Shown one piece after another: positions 8,075 to 17,240 of a stretch of 58,730 nucleotides of DNA. The stretch is from contig DJYC01000045.1 of NCBI GenBank assembly GCA_002448445.1, positions 1 through 58,730 on the forward strand, given 5' to 3'. Numbering within the stretch: position 1 is the first letter of the stretch; every line of letters starts with the position of its first letter. The notes under the pieces were generated by a model, which did not search any database, was not told where the DNA came from, and saw only the letters and a list, made by a program, of their open reading frames with translations. Origin of the DNA: Treponema sp. UBA6988 (lineage in GTDB: Bacteria; Spirochaetota; Spirochaetia; Treponematales; Treponemataceae). Position numbers and translations under genes: made by a program.

Positions 8075-9815
8075 GAGAAATCCACTTTTCACAATAGCCA
8101 TTACATTAATCTATATAGCGGCCGTATTGTACTATATACTTTCACTTGGAATTGAATACTACACTGGAGAAGCAAGGGCAAACAGCAGATACACGGAGCT
8201 TTCGCGCGAGGTAAACAGAAACCTTAACGTGAACCAGCCCGGAACGGAATCCTTTACAAACGCCCTTCTCCATTCACTGGGAAACATGCAGGACATTGCC
8301 GCACTGCAGCTTCTCTACGACGGGCAGGTCTTTTTCTCCTACCCGGCAGACCCGACAAAGACTGCTGCGGGCACATCTCCCCTGGTAATCAGAAGAACAG
8401 ACTCCCTAAACGCAAAGGATGGTGCACCGGTAAAACTTACGGCAGCAATCTACAAACTGCGCCCGACATCCATTTTCTACAAGGGACGGATAGCATTTTT
8501 TGCCATACTGGGAGCAACAATCGCCTGCATCATCTACCTGATTTACCTTTACATGTACTCTTCAGTCTATTCCGATGATGACGACTTGCAGGAAGAAACA
8601 TACAACGACCTTCGCCCGCTTAGCGATGATTCAATTGAAGAAGAGGGCTTCATTCAGGAAGATGAAAGGGAGGAAGAACCCGCCCCTTTTTTTGAAGAGA
8701 ATCCGTTCACCGGAGAAAAGGCCGGGAGAATGGATGAAAAAGAGGAATCCGCACCCGCCCTCCCCCAGGACAACTTTGCAGATGTAGATGAAAACCCCGA
8801 CCTGGATTTTTTTGAAGAAAAGGAAGATGATGCCCTGGATCCGGACATTGCAAATTTTGAATATGAAAACGAAATGGCAAAGGATGAAGCCACTCTGGTA
8901 CAGGACAGCGGGGAAACAAGGGACCGCTGGTACAGGGAGAATGAATCTGGGGAAAAGGATATAGAAAAGGACTTGATAGAAGAAAAGGCCTCTGAATATG
9001 CAGCGGAGTCAAGCCCAATTGAATACGATGTTACCGACGTACTGCCGGATGAAGACGAAGATCAGACAATTGCCGCGGGAGATGCTTCCTACACGGAAAA
9101 GTTTGAAGAGCCCGACCTGGATGACGTTTCCTTTGACGACGACTTTGTAAACGACGACCTAAGCGACTTGGACGAGCTTGAGGCAGAGTCTCTGGTAGCC
9201 CAGGAAGCAGAAACTGAGGAAAAACCCCAGCCCGCAATAAGAACAGATGTGGAAGACCTTAGCATAAAGCACCAGGCAGAAGACAACAAACCCCACGGCT
9301 TGTTCTCGCCGGTTACGGGATTCGGATGGGAAGCCTACATGATTCCCCGCCTGGACAGCGAGCTTGTCCGAGCAGCATCCGATGAAAAGGACCTTGCACT
9401 GATTACAGTGCGAATCAAGGACATTGACTGGAATACCCCGACCGCAAAAAACATTGCCAACCTGATAATTCAGTTTGTGAAATTCAAGGACCTGGCCTTT
9501 GAATACAAAAAGGACGGCTGTACGGCAATATTCCAAAACATGAACATTGACAAGGCAATAAAGGCTGCAGAAGAGCTCCACACCCAAATTGTTACGGAGC
9601 TTAGCAAGGCCTCCCTTTACAACCATACTGCAATTGGAATTTCATCGCGGTCGCTAAGGCTTATCTCCGGTGCAAGGCTTGCAAATGAATCGGAGCAGGC
9701 GCTTGAACATGCACTGGAAGACAAGGAGTCCCCGATTATTGCATTCAAGGTGAACCCAGAAAAATACCGCAACTATCTCGCATCGGAAGCGGCAAAGCTT
9801 AAGGGAGCAGAATAA
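8064..9815 (+). CDS. Membrane protein with acidic linker and degenerate GGDEF domain
   Basis: A 583-residue inner-membrane protein. Membrane segments lie at about residues 8-30 and 142-168 and enclose a periplasmic domain of about 110 residues. A cytoplasmic linker (170-405) is strongly acidic. The C-terminal 165 residues have the pattern of a GGDEF domain: ALITVRIKDIDW, FEYKKDGCTAIF, an amphipathic AAEELHTQIV helix, AIGISSR and ALEHALEDKESPIIAF. The signature loop reads KKDGC instead of GGDEF, so diguanylate cyclase activity is not expected; it may bind nucleotide or act as a sensor scaffold. It overlaps the second Maf gene by 11 bases. A PilZ receptor lies 17 kb away. Confidence 0.75.
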   Translation: MSNKRNPLFTIAITLIYIAAVLYYILSLGIEYYTGEARANSRYTELSREVNRNLNVNQPGTESFTNALLHSLGNMQDIAALQLLYDGQVFFSYPADPTKTAAGTSPLVIRRTDSLNAKDGAPVKLTAAIYKLRPTSIFYKGRIAFFAILGATIACIIYLIYLYMYSSVYSDDDDLQEETYNDLRPLSDDSIEEEGFIQEDEREEEPAPFFEENPFTGEKAGRMDEKEESAPALPQDNFADVDENPDLDFFEEKEDDALDPDIANFEYENEMAKDEATLVQDSGETRDRWYRENESGEKDIEKDLIEEKASEYAAESSPIEYDVTDVLPDEDEDQTIAAGDASYTEKFEEPDLDDVSFDDDFVNDDLSDLDELEAESLVAQEAETEEKPQPAIRTDVEDLSIKHQAEDNKPHGLFSPVTGFGWEAYMIPRLDSELVRAASDEKDLALITVRIKDIDWNTPTAKNIANLIIQFVKFKDLAFEYKKDGCTAIFQNMNIDKAIKAAEELHTQIVTELSKASLYNHTAIGISSRSLRLISGARLANESEQALEHALEDKESPIIAFKVNPEKYRNYLASEAAKLKGAE

Positions 9816-9822
9816 AAAAGGA

Positions 9823-9860
9823 TGCCGGACTCTTCGCAAAATTTTCCAGCGAACCCGGCA
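9823..9860 (-). terminator. Terminator between convergent genes
   Basis: Imperfect hairpin with outer TGCCGG/CCGGCA and inner TTCGC/GCGAA arms between the GGDEF-like gene and the TPR lipoprotein gene. Read leftward it is followed by a run of T (complement of the A run at 9815-9820), so it best serves the minus-strand operon, with some effect on the plus strand. Confidence 0.6.
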
Positions 9861-9888
9861 ATGACAGATGCTATTAATCAGTATTTTC

Positions 9889-10479
9889 TTAGAGTTTTAG
9901 GCCGTCCGCGATTTTTGCCTGGATTGCCGCGATTGACTCGTCGTCGGGAAAAGTTTCCTTTAACAAATTGAACTGGGCTTGGGCTTCCTCATATTTATTA
10001 AGGGCCATAAGTACGGAGATATAGTTCTTGAGGACTGACGAATCGGTGGGATTGTCTTTTACAAGGGCTTCGTAAAGGGCAGAAGCCTCCTTAAGGTTGC
10101 CGCTCATCGCCGTAACATAGGCTACGGAAACCTTAAGGTTCTTGTTGTCCTTGTCCTTTTGCAAAAGCTGCCTGTAGATTTTTAGTGCCTCCGCCCAGTT
10201 GCCTGCCCTTGCCTGACAGTAGCCAACCTTGTAATAGGCGGAGTCATGCAGTTCCTTGTCCTTAAGGACCTTCTTGTAGAAACTGATTGCCTTAGTATAA
10301 TTTTTTTGCTCTTCGTATGACTTTGCAATTGAAAAGTACTCAGCCATCAGATTCTTGTTGCGCACAGACTGCTCCCCCGGTGCCCTGAATGACGAGCAGG
10401 CGGCAAGGAGCGAGCACAAAAGGAATATTGATGCTGCGGATGCAAGGCAGTTGAATGCCCTGCAAAAAATACGGCCCAT
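9889..10479 (-). CDS. TPR-repeat lipoprotein
   Basis: A 196-residue protein with a lipoprotein signal (hydrophobic core then LLAACSS, lipidated Cys near residue 28) followed by four to five tetratricopeptide-type helical pairs covering about residues 45-195; ALKIYRQLLQKDKDNKNLK and ASALYEALVKDNPTDSSVL are clear examples. Such proteins act as periplasmic scaffolds; the partner is unknown. It is the last gene of the ileS-lipoprotein-TPR unit and starts two bases after the stop of the lipoprotein gene. Confidence 0.8.
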   Translation of the reverse strand: MGRIFCRAFNCLASAASIFLLCSLLAACSSFRAPGEQSVRNKNLMAEYFSIAKSYEEQKNYTKAISFYKKVLKDKELHDSAYYKVGYCQARAGNWAEALKIYRQLLQKDKDNKNLKVSVAYVTAMSGNLKEASALYEALVKDNPTDSSVLKNYISVLMALNKYEEAQAQFNLLKETFPDDESIAAIQAKIADGLKL

Positions 10480-10481
10480 GT

Positions 10482-11381
10482 TTACAGCAAAGAAATAATC
10501 TGGCTCTGCTTTACAGGAATATCCTGAACCGAAATAGTCTTTTCATCCGGCTGGGTAACGGTAATACCGGCAAGGGCAAAGCCCAGCTTTAGCATGGACA
10601 GGTATGCTCCTGCAGCCTTAGGATTGTTCAGGTTGATTTTAAGAGAAAGAAGGTAGTCTTCCCCGCTCTTCTGCAGCAAAGTTCCGTAGATGTCCTTGCA
10701 GTTGGCGGCAAAATTCTTTGAGTTGGGAATAAGTCCGCCCAAAAAGCTTGTGATGAATTTTGAAGCGTCAGTTACGTAGAATTTTATGAGTGAAGAATCC
10801 TCGCCACCCTTGTTCTCCATCCAGCTTACAAAATCAGCTGTATTTGTATTTGTGGAATACAAGTTGTTAAGCATTGTCTTTACGTTTGTAGAAGCGCAAA
10901 GCACCGCCATTGACGGGAATGAAATTTCCATCTTTGCAGAGGAGTGCATGTAGTAAGGAATGTCATCCTCTGTTGGAGAAAGGAAATTCTTCTTTTTCCA
11001 GCCGTTCTTTTCCGTAAGAACAGACGCAAGGGCAGCTGGCGGGTATGAACCGGAAGCATAGAATTCTGCGCGGTTAAGGTTGTCCTTAGAGGAAAGGCCT
11101 GCCCACAAAACGTTTATCTGCTTTGCAAGGCGCTTGGCATCCTTTTCGGAAATTCCCTGCACCTTGGAAGTGATTATCTGCGTTGCAAGATCCATGTTTT
11201 CCTTTACAGGCATCTTAAGGTAGACAGCCGAGTCATTGCTAAGAACTTCAAACGGAGTCTTCTTTGCGGCAACTGCGGCAGAAGCTTCGCCCCCGGTAGT
11301 CTTACAGGAAGCAAAGAACATTGAGGCGCAGAAGCACAAAGCCACAAGCGCACCAGATTTTACACAATCAAATCTTTTCAT
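10482..11381 (-). CDS. Lipoprotein of unknown function, 299 aa
   Basis: A signal peptide ending in FFASC gives a lipidated Cys near residue 26. The mature part has mixed helix and strand character and no motif I recognise. It starts four bases after the ileS stop codon and is followed two bases later by the TPR lipoprotein, so it is part of a three-gene minus-strand unit. The close spacing suggests constitutive co-expression with ileS; a joint envelope role with the TPR protein is possible but unproven. Confidence 0.8.
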   Translation of the reverse strand: MKRFDCVKSGALVALCFCASMFFASCKTTGGEASAAVAAKKTPFEVLSNDSAVYLKMPVKENMDLATQIITSKVQGISEKDAKRLAKQINVLWAGLSSKDNLNRAEFYASGSYPPAALASVLTEKNGWKKKNFLSPTEDDIPYYMHSSAKMEISFPSMAVLCASTNVKTMLNNLYSTNTNTADFVSWMENKGGEDSSLIKFYVTDASKFITSFLGGLIPNSKNFAANCKDIYGTLLQKSGEDYLLSLKINLNNPKAAGAYLSMLKLGFALAGITVTQPDEKTISVQDIPVKQSQIISLL

Positions 11382-11385
11382 AAAG

Positions 11386-14300
11386 CTACACCCTCGCTAT
11401 ATTTATTGTCCAAGCCTTTTCATCGGCTTCAACCTTTACGCCATCAGAAAGCCCTTCAACCCATTCAACAGAATTTGCCAAAGTCTCGTTGGCAATAAAG
11501 TCTTTGAATGCAGCAAAGGCTTCCTTAAGTTCTGCGTCGCCGGAAACTTTAAGAGTTATGCGGTCAGTAATCTCGAAGCCGCTTTCCTTTCTCTGGTTCT
11601 GGATTCCGCGAACAAGGTCACGGGCAAAACCTTCGTTCTTAAGTTCCGGGGTAATCTTTGTTTCAAGGCCAACGGTGAGGGTTCCTTCGTTCAAGACTTT
11701 AAGGTCTTCCTTTTCGCTGCGCTCTACGATTACGTTCTCGCTAGAAAGTTCAACTTCCTGCCCGTCAACGTTTATGCTGAGTGCATTGCCGTCAAGCATC
11801 TCTGCAATCTGCTCACCGGAAAGCTTTGCAATCTCGGCTGCGGCGGCCTTCATCTTTGCACCCAGCGTCTTGCCAAGAACGCGGAAATTTGCCTTTGCTG
11901 AATATTCAACAAGCTCATCTTCCCTTTCGTGGAAGACAACCTGCTTTACGTTAAGCTCTTCTGCAATAGTGTCCTGCATTGAAGCAAGAACGGCTTTTTC
12001 TTCTGCCTTGCGGGTAACAAGTGCAACTGCGGAAAGGGGCTGGCGGTTCTTGATGTTGAACTGGTTGCGCAGGCTTCTTCCCATGGAAACTGCCTTCTGA
12101 ACGGTTGCCATCTGGAATTCAAGCTGCTCGTCGCGGAACCTCTCCTGGTAGACAGGATAATCCATAAGGTGAACGGATTCCTTTTCTTCTGCGGTGTGGA
12201 GGTTCTGCCAAATTTCTTCCGTAAGGAAAGGAATGAAAGGAGCTGCAACAAGGGCAAAGGTGCGCAGTGCTGAATAAAGCGATGCATAGGCTTCCATCTT
12301 GTCCGTATCGTTTCCACTCTTCCAGAAGCGGCGGCGGTTGCGCCTGATGTACCAGTTGTTTATCTGGTCAATGAATGCAAGCATTGGGTCAATGGCTGCG
12401 CTAAGGTCGTAGTCGTCCATGGCGGCAGTTACGTCTTTTACCATCTTCTGCGAAACAGAAAGAATCCAGCGGTCAAGCGGATTGTCAGGAAGCTTTGAGT
12501 CAAACTCGTGGCCCGTGCAGGTAACCTTGTCTATGTTTGCATACTGTACAAAGAATGAATAGCTGTTCCAAAGAGGAAGGATTATGCTCTTGATTACGTC
12601 GCGCACACCTTCGTCTGAATAGCGGATTTCGTCAGCCTTTACAACGGCAGAGTGCATAAGGAAGAGTCGTATTGCGTCTGCGCTGTACTTGTTGATTGCC
12701 TCTACCGGGTCTGTATAGTTACGGAGGCTCTTTGACATCTTGCGTCCGTCGCTTGCAAGTACGATTCCGTTTACGATGCAGTTCCTGAATGCCGGCTTGT
12801 CAAAAAGCTCTGCTGCAAGAACCGTAAGCGTGTAGAACCATCCGCGTGTCTGGTCAAGGCCTTCGGAAATAAAGTCTGCGGGGAAATGCTTTTCAAAGTA
12901 GTCCTTGTTTTCAAAAGGATAGTGAACCTGGGCATAAGGCATGGAGCCGCTTTCAAACCAGCAGTCAAAGACTTCCGGTATGCGCTTCATTGTTCCGCCG
13001 CAAGAGCATGGAATTGTTATCTTGTCCACAAACTGCTTGTGCAGGTCCTCAGGATAAACGCCGCTCAACTTCTTAAGCTCGTCACGGCTGCCTACACAAA
13101 TTGCCTTTCCGCAGTCCGGGCACTTCCAGATTGGGATTGGGTTGCCCCAGTAGCGGTTGCGGCTTACAGCCCAGTCGCGGGCACCTGCAAGCCACTTTCC
13201 AAAGCGACCTTCCTTAATGTGGGCAGGCTGCCACTTAATCTGGCTGTTTGCCTTTAAGAGCTTGTCGTGGTTTTCTGCAACCTTTACGAACCAGCTGCCG
13301 ATTCCGCGGTAAATAAGAGGAGAACCGCACCTCCAGCAGTGGGGGTATTCGTGCTTGATTGTGTCGCGCTTTAAAAGCTTGCCCTCTTTCTTGAGGCGGT
13401 CCATTATGTCTTTGTCGCAGTCCTTTACAAAGCGGCCAACGTAGTCAGAAACTTCCTTTGTAAACTTGCATTCTGCGTCTATAGGCTCTACAAAAGGAAC
13501 ACCGCTTCCTGCAAAGACCTTGCTGTCGTCTTCACCAAAGGCAGGGGCAATGTGGACAATGCCAGTACCGTCTTCCGTAGAAACATAGTCTGCATTAAAG
13601 AGGCGGAAGGCACCCTTTTCGCACTTCTGGCCGGAAACTTCCGCACACTTGGCGGCATCCTTAAGGTCTGCAAAATAGGGGAAGAGCGGCTCGTACTCGG
13701 CACCAACAAAGTCTTTTCCAGGACGCTTGTAGATTACCTTGTAGCCCTTTTCTTCTTTATAATAGGCATGTAGGCGGCTCTCTGCCATGATGTAGAAGTC
13801 ACCGCTGTCTTCATCCAAAATCTTTACGTATTCAATCTCTGGACCCATACAAAGGCCCAGGTTTGAAGGAAGTGTCCAAGGGGTTGTTGTCCACGCAAGG
13901 AAATAAGTCTTGCCGTTGAGCAAATCAGGATCGCTAAAAGCCTTGGGCTGCCCCGTAACCTTAAAGCGGATTGTTATTGCCGGGTCGTCCTTCTGCTTGT
14001 AGCCCTGTGCAAGCTCGTGGGAAGAAAGTACAGTTGAGCATCTTGGGCAGTATGGAAGAATGTACTTGCCCTCGTAAATCATGCCCTTTTCCCAGAGGGA
14101 CTTTGCAACCCACCAGATTGTCTCCATGAATTCCGGGTTCATGGTCTTGTAGTCATTGTCAAAGTCTACCCAGCGTCCCATGCGGGTTATGGTCTTGCGC
14201 CATTCGCTTGTGTACTTAAGAACGGAAGCGCGGCACTTGTCGTTAAAGTTTGCAACCCCGTAAGCCTCAATCTCGTGCTTGGAGTTGATGCCCAGTTCCT

Positions 14301-14592
14301 TTTCTATAAGGTTTTCTACCGGAAGGCCGTGGCAGTCCCAGCCAAAGCGGCGGTTAACCTTCTTACCCTTCATTGTCTGGTAGCGGGGAATGATGTCTTT
14401 GATTGTGGAAGGAATAAAATGCCCAAAGTGAGGAAGACCAGTTGCAAAAGGCGGGCCGTCAAAAAATATGAACTCAGGGGAGCCTTCTCTCTGGCTTACT
14501 GATTTTTTAAAAGTATCGTTTTTCTGCCAAAATTCAAGTATCTGCTCTTCCTGCTTGGGAAAGTCAGCCTTGGGGTCTACGCTCTTGTACAT
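11386..14592 (-). CDS. ileS: Isoleucyl-tRNA synthetase
   Basis: A 1068-residue class I aminoacyl-tRNA synthetase charging tRNA-Ile. The HIGH motif is PHFGH within PPFATGLPHFGHFIP near residues 47-61, and the KMSKS motif is GRKMSKSLRNY near residues 615-625. The region between them contains the editing (CP1) domain, with AWTTTPWTLPSNLGL visible near residue 233. The length and the PHFGH form fit the eukaryote-like branch of IleRS that also occurs in spirochaetes and tends to be mupirocin-insensitive; the resistance statement is family knowledge, not seen here. No T-box leader is visible upstream. It heads a unit with two lipoprotein genes. Confidence 0.97.
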   Translation of the reverse strand: MYKSVDPKADFPKQEEQILEFWQKNDTFKKSVSQREGSPEFIFFDGPPFATGLPHFGHFIPSTIKDIIPRYQTMKGKKVNRRFGWDCHGLPVENLIEKELGINSKHEIEAYGVANFNDKCRASVLKYTSEWRKTITRMGRWVDFDNDYKTMNPEFMETIWWVAKSLWEKGMIYEGKYILPYCPRCSTVLSSHELAQGYKQKDDPAITIRFKVTGQPKAFSDPDLLNGKTYFLAWTTTPWTLPSNLGLCMGPEIEYVKILDEDSGDFYIMAESRLHAYYKEEKGYKVIYKRPGKDFVGAEYEPLFPYFADLKDAAKCAEVSGQKCEKGAFRLFNADYVSTEDGTGIVHIAPAFGEDDSKVFAGSGVPFVEPIDAECKFTKEVSDYVGRFVKDCDKDIMDRLKKEGKLLKRDTIKHEYPHCWRCGSPLIYRGIGSWFVKVAENHDKLLKANSQIKWQPAHIKEGRFGKWLAGARDWAVSRNRYWGNPIPIWKCPDCGKAICVGSRDELKKLSGVYPEDLHKQFVDKITIPCSCGGTMKRIPEVFDCWFESGSMPYAQVHYPFENKDYFEKHFPADFISEGLDQTRGWFYTLTVLAAELFDKPAFRNCIVNGIVLASDGRKMSKSLRNYTDPVEAINKYSADAIRLFLMHSAVVKADEIRYSDEGVRDVIKSIILPLWNSYSFFVQYANIDKVTCTGHEFDSKLPDNPLDRWILSVSQKMVKDVTAAMDDYDLSAAIDPMLAFIDQINNWYIRRNRRRFWKSGNDTDKMEAYASLYSALRTFALVAAPFIPFLTEEIWQNLHTAEEKESVHLMDYPVYQERFRDEQLEFQMATVQKAVSMGRSLRNQFNIKNRQPLSAVALVTRKAEEKAVLASMQDTIAEELNVKQVVFHEREDELVEYSAKANFRVLGKTLGAKMKAAAAEIAKLSGEQIAEMLDGNALSINVDGQEVELSSENVIVERSEKEDLKVLNEGTLTVGLETKITPELKNEGFARDLVRGIQNQRKESGFEITDRITLKVSGDAELKEAFAAFKDFIANETLANSVEWVEGLSDGVKVEADEKAWTINIARV

Positions 14593-14652
14593 TTACAAAA
14601 CCTCTGTATCTAATTCAAAAATGATAGGAATTGTATCATATTTGAAGAATCT

Positions 14653-14669
14653 TTACAATAATATTGTAA
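14653..14669. promoter_or_regulatory. Inverted repeat in the divergent ileS/exported-protein region
   Basis: Perfect eight-base arms TTACAATA and TATTGTAA separated by one base. It sits between the divergent starts of ileS and the exported protein gene and just upstream of a TTGACA at 14676-14681, so it could be an operator. No regulator gene is adjacent. Confidence 0.35.
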
Positions 14670-14731
14670 TTTTCATTGACACCATTTGTTTTTTATGCAA
14701 AACTCAAGAGACAAAACTCAAGGGGGAATTT

Positions 14732-15565
14732 ATGAATTTCACAAGAAAAATCACTGGCAAATTTGCAGGCTTGCTTGCCGCATTCCTTGTATGCTCACTT
14801 TCGCTCACGAATGCATTTGCAGGCGGCAAACAGAACAACTTTGCAGGCAAGACATACGTAATGACAGGAATCAGCGCGGGCGGCACCGACGTAACGAGTC
14901 TTCTGGCAATCGCCGGCTTTGAGATGAACATCGAGCTTGAATTCACAAGCGAAGACACATGCAGGGTACAGCTGACTACAGGCGGCGAAAAGGATGAGGA
15001 ATCCGCAAAGTACAAGGTGGACTCAAAGAAAAAGGCCGTAATCATTTATGATGAAGACGGAAAGGAAAACCTTAGCTTTTCATATACGGACGACTTTTCC
15101 CAGTTGAAAGTCTCCGCTCCCATCCAGGATGGCATGATGGCGGACATAACCCTTACGGAAAAGGGCAAGGCAGCAGAAAAGACCGCCCTCAAGCAGGGAC
15201 AGGCACAGCCAGAGATTGACTATGGCTCCGTAAAGACCAACATCTTCAAGGGAAAGACCTACAAGCTCACAAAGTTCCTGATTAACGGCGTGGACGCATC
15301 TTCCCTTATGTCAATAGCAGGCGAAACAGTTTCCGGCTCCCTCAAATTCATTGACGGAAAGAACGTAATCCTTAACTTTACCCACAGCGGCGAAGTGGAA
15401 AATGATTCTGGAACCTACACCATTGACTACGAAAAGAACACAATAATCTTTGACGGTGACATTGAAAACGGAAAGGCTGTCTTCTACAACAAGGGTTCAG
15501 TCATAAGCTTTGACATCAACCTTGACGATGAGAACATGACGCTGAACCTCATTTTTGAAAAGTAA
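14732..15565 (+). CDS. Exported protein with two tandem copies of one domain
   Basis: A 277-residue protein with a Sec signal peptide (residues 1 to about 30, ending TNAFAGG). I do not recognise the family, but the mature chain is two versions of a roughly 110-residue beta-rich domain. Each opens with a form of GKTYVMTG or GKTYKLTK followed by a variant of GTDVTSLLAIAG or GVDASSLMSIAG, and each ends with alternating strands. The start was set at 14732, seven bases after AGGGGG; the frame is open further upstream but that part has no coding look. A lipocalin-like or calycin fold is conceivable. Probably periplasmic. Confidence 0.75.
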   Translation: MNFTRKITGKFAGLLAAFLVCSLSLTNAFAGGKQNNFAGKTYVMTGISAGGTDVTSLLAIAGFEMNIELEFTSEDTCRVQLTTGGEKDEESAKYKVDSKKKAVIIYDEDGKENLSFSYTDDFSQLKVSAPIQDGMMADITLTEKGKAAEKTALKQGQAQPEIDYGSVKTNIFKGKTYKLTKFLINGVDASSLMSIAGETVSGSLKFIDGKNVILNFTHSGEVENDSGTYTIDYEKNTIIFDGDIENGKAVFYNKGSVISFDINLDDENMTLNLIFEK

Positions 15566-15574
15566 GCCCTTACC

Positions 15575-15860
15575 ATACGCGGAGGGACTTTTCTCTTCCT
15601 TGCCAACCAGTAACAAGCCACGGAGGGCGGCTTAGCAACGTGCAGAATCGCCACGCGGTTCTGCAATCCCAAAAAAATCCATGGAGGGATTTTTTTTTGG
15701 CGCAACCTACGCGGGATTGTAGGGGGCACGAAGTGCGTGCACGCAAGTGCACCGGCCGTGAGGGCAAGCCCCGAAAAGCCCGTGGCGCAAAGGCACTTTC
15801 GGCCGAGTTAGCCAAAGAGCAGAATGGTAGAGCAAGGAGGACGCCGTCCCCTAAATCACC
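15575..15860. repeat. Composite intergenic hairpin element, copy G
   Basis: This stretch fills most of the 390-base gap before argF and holds no gene. It is a chain of hairpins: AAGCC/GGCTT at 15615-15633 with CGGAG in the loop; a ten-pair stem at 15642-15664; AAAAAAATCC/GGATTTTTTT at 15671-15696 with loop ATGGAG, followed by more T and able to terminate; and TGCAC/GTGCA near 15750. It carries the family block GGGATTGTAGGGG near 15713. Its right end, from about 15822, holds TGGTAGAGCAAGG and GACGCCGTCC, shared with copies near 50694 and 54017. Confidence 0.65.
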
Positions 15861-15955
15861 CTAAAAATTCAAAAAAATACAAGACAGCTCGCCCTATAGA
15901 ATAAATTTCAAAAGTGTGCTAAAATTGTCCTTTCAACAGAAAAAGGAAGGCGATT

Positions 15956-16942
15956 ATGGCTTTAAACTTACACGGAAGGGATTTTTTAACGCTCAGGGAT
16001 TTTACGCCCGAAGAAATTCTAGGTCTTTTGGATTTGGCCGCCGACTACAAGAAAAAAAAGAAGGCCGGTGAAGCAGTTGACACTTTCAGGGGAAAGAACA
16101 TAGCCCTGATTTTTGAAAAGACTTCCACGCGCACCAGATGCTCCTTTGAAGTTGCCGCCCACGACCTTGGAATTATGACGACCTACCTTGCAGAAGGCTC
16201 CCAGATTGGAAAAAAAGAGAGCATTGCAGACACAGCAAGGGTTCTTAGCCGCATGTTTGACGGAATTGAATACCGCGGTTTTGGACAGGACATTATAGAA
16301 GAACTTGCCAAGTTTTCCAAAGTGCCGGTCTGGAACGGCCTTACAAATGAATACCACCCTACCCAGATGCTTGCCGACATGCTTACAATCCGCGAGCACT
16401 ACGGAAAGCTGAAGGGACTAAAGCTGGTCTACTTTGGGGACGCAAGGTACAACATAGGAAATTCACTCTGCGTGGTCTGTTCAAAGCTGGGGCTTAACCT
16501 TGTCCTTTGCACAAACAAGAAATATTTCCCCTCCGCAAAGCTTATACAGGACTGCAAGCCTTGGCTTAACGAAAGCGGCGGTTCCATTTCCCTTGAGGAA
16601 GACATTGCGACAGCGGTAAAGGATGCGGACATTCTCTACACAGACGTATGGGTTAGCATGGGAGAGCCTGACGAAGTGTGGGCTGAGCGCATAGCAGACC
16701 TTAGGCCCTACCAGGTTACAAAGGAAGTTATGGCAATGGCAAAGCCTACGGCAATTTTTATGCACGACCTGCCCTCTTTCCACGACTTAAACACAAAGAT
16801 TGGCAAGGAAATAAGCCGTAAATTTGGCATAAACGAGATGGAAGTGACCGACGAGGTTTTTGAAAGCAGCCAGTCAGTTGTCTTTGACGAGGCGGAAAAC
16901 CGCATGCATACCATCAAGGCGGTGATTGCGGCCACGATTTAA
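15956..16942 (+). CDS. argF: Ornithine carbamoyltransferase-like protein with altered HCLP motif
   Basis: A 328-residue protein aligning along its length with ornithine carbamoyltransferase, which makes citrulline from ornithine and carbamoyl phosphate, or runs in reverse in the arginine deiminase pathway. Carbamoyl-phosphate residues are intact: STRTR near residue 58 and HPTQ near residue 141. The ornithine-side SMG loop is present (DVWVSMGE), as is the C-terminal ENRMHTIKA. The usual HCLP reads HDLP: residue 271 is Asp (codon at 16766-16768) instead of the conserved Cys. This may change substrate or rate. No arcA, arcC or arg genes are adjacent, so direction is undecided. The start follows AAGGAAGG. 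Confidence 0.85.
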   Translation: MALNLHGRDFLTLRDFTPEEILGLLDLAADYKKKKKAGEAVDTFRGKNIALIFEKTSTRTRCSFEVAAHDLGIMTTYLAEGSQIGKKESIADTARVLSRMFDGIEYRGFGQDIIEELAKFSKVPVWNGLTNEYHPTQMLADMLTIREHYGKLKGLKLVYFGDARYNIGNSLCVVCSKLGLNLVLCTNKKYFPSAKLIQDCKPWLNESGGSISLEEDIATAVKDADILYTDVWVSMGEPDEVWAERIADLRPYQVTKEVMAMAKPTAIFMHDLPSFHDLNTKIGKEISRKFGINEMEVTDEVFESSQSVVFDEAENRMHTIKAVIAATI

Positions 16943-17240
16943 GGTTTGTCGGCGGTTTGCAGACAAGGCAAGGGATGGATTTTTTTTCTTTTCTGGAGCC
17001 GCTTTTTTCTGCAGAACTGCCCAAAAAAACATATGCCATTTTTGAAGAACACATAGCGCCATGGAGGGCGCGTCAATTCTTAGCGTAAATGTACGCGGGT
17101 TTTCGAAAGAAAACCCGACCTCAAAAATGGCAAGGAAGCCATTTTTGAGGTGCTTTCCGGGGTTCCGCTTACGCTCCATTGCCAGGGGCAACGGCTGCGC
17201 CGCCCCTACAATCCCGGCTAGGCTTAATTTTTTATAAAAA
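16943..17240. repeat. Gene-free gap with hairpin elements J and B
   Basis: No gene is supported here. Copy J has four consecutive hairpins: GCGCC/GGCGC with loop ATGGAG (17056-17071), GCGTA/TACGC (about 17083-17096), CGGGTTTTC/GAAAACCCG with loop GAAA (17096-17117) and a perfect 13-pair stem at 17119-17150 with loop AAGGAA. Copy B follows at 17160-17240; its minus strand gives CAATGGAG, a GTAA-loop hairpin and CGGAACCC, and its plus strand gives CCCCTACAATCCCGG then CTAGGCTTAATTT, shared with copy C near 34220. Confidence 0.65.

Noticed and set aside
14593..14731. T-box riboswitch upstream of ileS
   Set aside because: The divergent gap is only about 140 bases and has no T-box core or antiterminator.
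15822..15850. Extra tRNA gene at the TGGTAGAGCA word
   Set aside because: Only a D-arm-like word is present; no acceptor, anticodon or T arm can be folded around it.
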